NCBI RefSeq assembly: GCF_021117385.1
Contig: NZ_CP088252.1
Span: 2,356,001-2,420,000, forward strand
Length of the DNA stretch: 64,000 bases
Direction: 5' to 3'
From: Frateuria soli
Lineage (GTDB): Bacteria > Pseudomonadota > Gammaproteobacteria > Xanthomonadales > Rhodanobacteraceae
The notes under the pieces were generated by a model. That model did not search any database, was not told the DNA's origin, and saw only the letters and a program-made list of their open reading frames with translations. Below, one piece after another: positions 61,323-64,000 of the stretch; within the stretch, counting starts at the first letter, position 1, and each line of letters opens with the position of its first letter. A program made the position numbers and the translations under genes.

Positions 61323-61784
61323 ATGAACACTCCTGACGTCCTGCGCCTGGCCGACATCGGTTTCGACGCACCCGCCGCCCTGCTCGCACGCCATGGCCTG
61401 GCGCTGCATCGCGTGCCCGCGGGCGCGCCGATCCCCGGCAGCTACTGGGGCGACGAGGAAGCCGGCATCATCGGCACCGCAGTCCATGCACGCGACGACA
61501 CGCCGGTACATTCGCTGCTGCACGAGGCCTGCCACCTGCTGGTGCTGCCGCCCGAACGGCGCGCGCAGGTGCATACCGACGCCACCGACTCGGTGGAAGA
61601 GGAGGACGCCACCTGCTACCTGCAGATCCTGCTCGCCGACGAACTGCCGGGGGTCGGCCGCGCGCGCCTGATGGCCGACATGGATGCGTGGGGCTACAGC
61701 TTCCGGCTGGGTTCGACGAGAGTCTGGTTCGACCAGGATGCGGCCGAGGCACTGGCGTTCCTGCAGGCCCGCGGACTGGCCTGA
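61323..61784 (+). CDS. HExxH-motif protein, putative small metallopeptidase
   Basis: A 153-residue protein. The motif HSLLHEACHLLVLPPERR gives H67-E68-x-x-H71, and an acidic cluster DATDSVEEEDATCYLQILLAD follows about 20 residues later and could supply the third metal ligand. No signal peptide. I recognise it as a conserved proteobacterial hypothetical protein without assigned function. The 5' leader is almost all repeat sequence (the pair at 61260), and no ribosome binding site is visible. Confidence 0.8.
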   Translation: MNTPDVLRLADIGFDAPAALLARHGLALHRVPAGAPIPGSYWGDEEAGIIGTAVHARDDTPVHSLLHEACHLLVLPPERRAQVHTDATDSVEEEDATCYLQILLADELPGVGRARLMADMDAWGYSFRLGSTRVWFDQDAAEALAFLQARGLA

Positions 61785-61827
61785 TCGGGTCCTCTCCCCA
61801 CGACGGGGCGACGGCTCCGCGGCGCGC

Positions 61828-62055
61828 CTACTTCCTGTGCCACTTGTCGTCCTCGCCCTTCTCGTACTCCTTTTTCACCGCCGACCAGGCGACCTTGAAC
61901 GAGACTTCCTCCTGCGACTCATCGCCCCGGCGCTTGTCCGGGTCCGCGTACTCGTCCCACGCGCTGTTGAACGCCTCCTTGAAGATCTCCTGCGCGTGGC
62001 CGGGCAGGTTGTCGCGCACGGCGTCGGGCAGGTCACGGGTCGACTTGTAGGGCAT
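61828..62055 (-). CDS. chaB: ChaB family protein
   Basis: A 75-residue protein; GAGGAGA lies before the ATG at 62055. MPYKSTRDLPDAVRDNLPGHAQEIFKEAFNSAWDEY is the ChaB signature, and the C-terminal half has VSFKVAWSAVKKEYEKGEDDKWHRK. E. coli ChaB was named as a putative regulator of the ChaA cation antiporter, but no chaA is present here. The family is also found alone, and its function is uncertain. Confidence 0.93.
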   Translation of the reverse strand: MPYKSTRDLPDAVRDNLPGHAQEIFKEAFNSAWDEYADPDKRRGDESQEEVSFKVAWSAVKKEYEKGEDDKWHRK

Positions 62056-62111
62056 GGCCGGTCTCCTCGAGTGGATCGCCACACCGTCCACCCGGCCGGA
62101 TCAAGCGGGCG

Positions 62112-62738
62112 TCAAGCTCTGCTTTGCCCGGACACATGCCGGTCGCCGGGCACGAACCATCGCCACGGCGCGTCGACCGCGCGCGTAATGCCGACCCGCG
62201 GCGATGCGCCCGGTTCCAGCGGCGGCGCCACGCCGTCGTCCACGATGGTGAAGCCGCCGGTGCCCTCGACCAGGTCGATGCCGTCCTGCGTCCCGTCGAT
62301 ACCCAGGGCCCGGCACAGCCGCGCCGGCCCGCGGCACAGATCGCGGTCGCGCCGGCAGCCGGGACGCGCCGCGCGCATCGCCGCCAGCCCGGTCAGCGGC
62401 GCCAGCGCGCGCAGCAGGACGGCGACGCCTTCGCCCTCCTCGCCGCACACCGGGTTGCAGCACCAGTGCATCCCGTAGGTGAAGTAGACATAGAGCAGCC
62501 CGGGCTGACCGAACATGGTCGCGTTGCGCGCGGTGCGCCCGCGCCAGGAATGCGCCGCCGGATCGGCCGCACCGCAGTAAGCCTCCGTTTCGACGATCCG
62601 CCCGCTGCGCCCGTCGGCGTTGAACAGGACCTTGTTGAGCAGTTCGGGGGCCACCACGCGCGGGTCGCGCGCGAAGAACCCCCTCGGCAGCACCGTGGCC
62701 GGGCGACCGAGCAGCGAGGCGATGAAGTCGGGAGTCAT
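62112..62738 (-). CDS. DNA-3-methyladenine glycosylase (AAG/MPG family)
   Basis: A 208-residue protein from ATG 62738 (GTG 62744 is also possible; neither start has a strong ribosome binding site). Family blocks: LPRGFFARDPRVVAPELLNKVL, GRIVETEAYCGAADPAAHSWRGRTARNATMFGQPGLLYVYFTYGMHWCCNPV with the catalytic Glu in VETEAY, and DLCRGPARLCRALGI. It removes alkylated purines as the first step of base excision repair. It lies 56 bp upstream of chaB on the same strand. Confidence 0.95.
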   Translation of the reverse strand: MTPDFIASLLGRPATVLPRGFFARDPRVVAPELLNKVLFNADGRSGRIVETEAYCGAADPAAHSWRGRTARNATMFGQPGLLYVYFTYGMHWCCNPVCGEEGEGVAVLLRALAPLTGLAAMRAARPGCRRDRDLCRGPARLCRALGIDGTQDGIDLVEGTGGFTIVDDGVAPPLEPGASPRVGITRAVDAPWRWFVPGDRHVSGQSRA

Positions 62739-62810
62739 GCGCACAGCATGCCGCGCGATGCGTCAACGGCTCCACTCGCCAGGGACGGGCCGCCCGCCAC
62801 GTGGTTCCTG

Positions 62811-62850
62811 CCGGGCGAGCGGGCGGGCGGCTTCCCGCCCGCTCGCCCGG
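62811..62850 (-). terminator. Perfect 17-bp hairpin after the DUF5916 gene
   Basis: CCGGGCGAGCGGGCGGG (62811-62827) pairs perfectly with CCCGCCCGCTCGCCCGG (62834-62850) around a 6-base loop. It is two bases beyond the stop codon of the gene at 62853. It has no T-tract, so it may act in mRNA 3' protection rather than as a simple intrinsic terminator. Confidence 0.65.
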
Positions 62851-62852
62851 TG

Positions 62853-64000
62853 CTACAGCTCGAAGCGATACGCCAGCTTGACCAGGAGCTGTTCGCTGTC
62901 GCGCAAGTCGAAGCTGCGGCCGAACTGGCTGCCCGCCTCGCTGTAGCGCGAATCGAGGGCGTAGCCGCCGCGCCCGTACACCACGTACAGATCCGACAGC
63001 GGCGCCAGCTCGTAGCGATAGCGGATCTGGAAGCCCAGGTTGCGCACGCTGAAGTCGTTGACCGGGTCGTCCACCGGCACCGCGCGCATGTCGCCATTGA
63101 CGCGGTAGGCCTGCAGCAGCCGCGCGTCCAGGCCCAGCGCCTGCAGCTTCACGCGCAGCTCCTGGCGGCTGCCGATGTTCCAGTTGATGCCGGCGTCGAG
63201 CAGGACCTGGTGGCTGTCGAAGCTGCCGATCAGGTTGTCGTGCTGCCAGACCAGCCAGTCCGGGTCGAATTCATAGGTCAGGCCGGTGAACAGGCTGAAG
63301 GCGTCGTTGATGAAATAGGTCGGCTGGAACGCTGCCGCATAACCCACGCGCCGCAGGCCCACCCGGTCGCTGCCCCTGAGCGTCACTTCCGTTTCCCAGG
63401 CCCAGTTGCCCCTGCGCGGGCTGTGCCGTTCCCAGTCCAGCATCGCGTTGCCGGGCGTGCGCAAAGCGCCGTGGCCGCGGGTAAGCAGGTCATCGTGCGC
63501 CGGCGCGTCGAGGTTGAGCTGCCAGTCTTCCTCGCCACCGTCGCGCAGCTGGCTTTCGCGGATCACGCGGAACTGCCGCTGCAGCGAAAGACCATGGTCG
63601 TTGTCGATGCCGATGATGCGCCAGTGCCACAGATGCGAGGCGTAGCGCGACCCGGCAGGCAGGTCGGCAAAGCGCCGGCGCACCTCCCAGTGGACGTAGT
63701 TGAGGCTGTTGCGCGGCAGGTAGCCGAAGTCGTTGAGATCGAGCTTGTCGTCGAAATGCATGCCCAGCCACTGCTGGGTCCACCGGTCGTTCATCTCGTA
63801 CTCGACGACCGCGGTGGCACCGGTGCCACGCACGGTGCGCCCGTGCTGGTCGATCGCGCTGCCGACGACGTTGCTGGTCACGGTCAGCTTGTCGTTGGGC
63901 TGCCAGCGGTGATCGATGCCGAGCACGTCGGCATCGCGGTCGAGCCAGGGGCGTTCCACGCGCGTGGCCAGCATGCCCAGGCTCTGGCTGCCGAAGTCGT
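62853..64000 (-). CDS. DUF5916 outer-membrane-type protein, C-terminal part (partial at right edge)
   Basis: The frame is open to the edge of the window and ends at 62853. The 382 visible residues are an amphipathic beta-barrel-like series: DFGSQSLGMLATRVERPWLDRDADVLGIDHRW, HWEVRRRFADLPAGSRYASHLWHWRIIG, LYVVYGRGGYALDSRYSEAG and the final LLVKLAYRFEL, ending on an aromatic/aliphatic pattern like BAM substrates. Full members begin with a signal peptide and a carbohydrate-binding-like (family 9) domain, which would lie to the right of the window. Function unknown. Confidence 0.85.
   Translation of the reverse strand, partial: DFGSQSLGMLATRVERPWLDRDADVLGIDHRWQPNDKLTVTSNVVGSAIDQHGRTVRGTGATAVVEYEMNDRWTQQWLGMHFDDKLDLNDFGYLPRNSLNYVHWEVRRRFADLPAGSRYASHLWHWRIIGIDNDHGLSLQRQFRVIRESQLRDGGEEDWQLNLDAPAHDDLLTRGHGALRTPGNAMLDWERHSPRRGNWAWETEVTLRGSDRVGLRRVGYAAAFQPTYFINDAFSLFTGLTYEFDPDWLVWQHDNLIGSFDSHQVLLDAGINWNIGSRQELRVKLQALGLDARLLQAYRVNGDMRAVPVDDPVNDFSVRNLGFQIRYRYELAPLSDLYVVYGRGGYALDSRYSEAGSQFGRSFDLRDSEQLLVKLAYRFEL

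Overview
The window is a stretch of GC-rich bacterial chromosome, almost fully coding, with high third-position GC. The gene content points to the Xanthomonadales (Lysobacterales), most probably Rhodanobacteraceae such as Rhodanobacter, Frateuria or Dyella. The pointers are minCDE, an AlgP-like histone H1-type protein, a DUF2265 lipoprotein peptidase, a gldA-F-G-like ABC locus, a TonB-dependent receptor remnant ending in 'YYARLDFRC', and abundant GTAG-type REP hairpins. The taxonomic call is an inference. I saw no tRNA, rRNA, CRISPR array, prophage or insertion sequence.

Layout. 1-5.4 kb: the tail of a histidine kinase coupled to a response regulator, DUF962, pirin, an old-yellow-enzyme oxidoreductase, an alpha/beta hydrolase, and two tandem cold-shock genes with matching long leaders. 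5.7-12.5 kb: envelope genes (lipoprotein, EF-hand secreted protein, outer-membrane phospholipase PldA, penicillin-binding protein DacB) with YcaQ, SlyD and glutathione peroxidase. 12.5-24.9 kb: pncB, a lipoprotein peptidase, the AlgP-like protein, a coupled rhomboid/lipid kinase/phosphoesterase operon, PhzF-UPF0178, a 3-hydroxyisobutyrate-dehydrogenase-like enzyme, a YhiN flavoprotein, YajQ, DUF1345 and OsmC. 25-41.6 kb: a GGDEF protein divergent from a NERD-helicase, an S10-like peptidase, LysR/LysE, an FMN reductase, two thioesterases, a beta-propeller protein, RlmKL, an AmpD-like amidase, a repeat-rich 550-bp gap, and Bpt. 41.7-50.3 kb: a glutamate-synthase-like membrane protein, PurT, a transglutaminase, an SPFH / 25-residue microprotein / ribbon-helix-helix operon, and copper/cytochrome-oxidase assembly genes (SCO, PCuAC, CtaG). 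50.5-58.5 kb: a GldG/F/A-like ABC system, a frameshifted TonB-receptor fragment, an anchored SRPBCC/effector-binding protein, and a NarL/DesK-type two-component pair. 58.7-64 kb: GNAT-minC-minD-minE, a HExxH protein, ChaB, 3-methyladenine glycosylase, and the C-terminal part of a DUF5916 barrel protein that runs off the right edge.

Most of the window is housekeeping. The less ordinary signals are between genes. At least four GTAG-ended REP pairs or hairpins occur, and four genes (dacB, the UPF0178 gene, the dehydrogenase at 20449 and ctaG) take their TAG stop codon from the GTAG end of such an element; at one site a single repeat pair supplies both stops of a convergent gene pair. A second family of paired hairpins occurs three times. 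The two csp genes share leader blocks at nearly the same distance from the start codon. The SPFH operon hides a 25-codon membrane peptide gene behind a good ribosome binding site and an inverted repeat.
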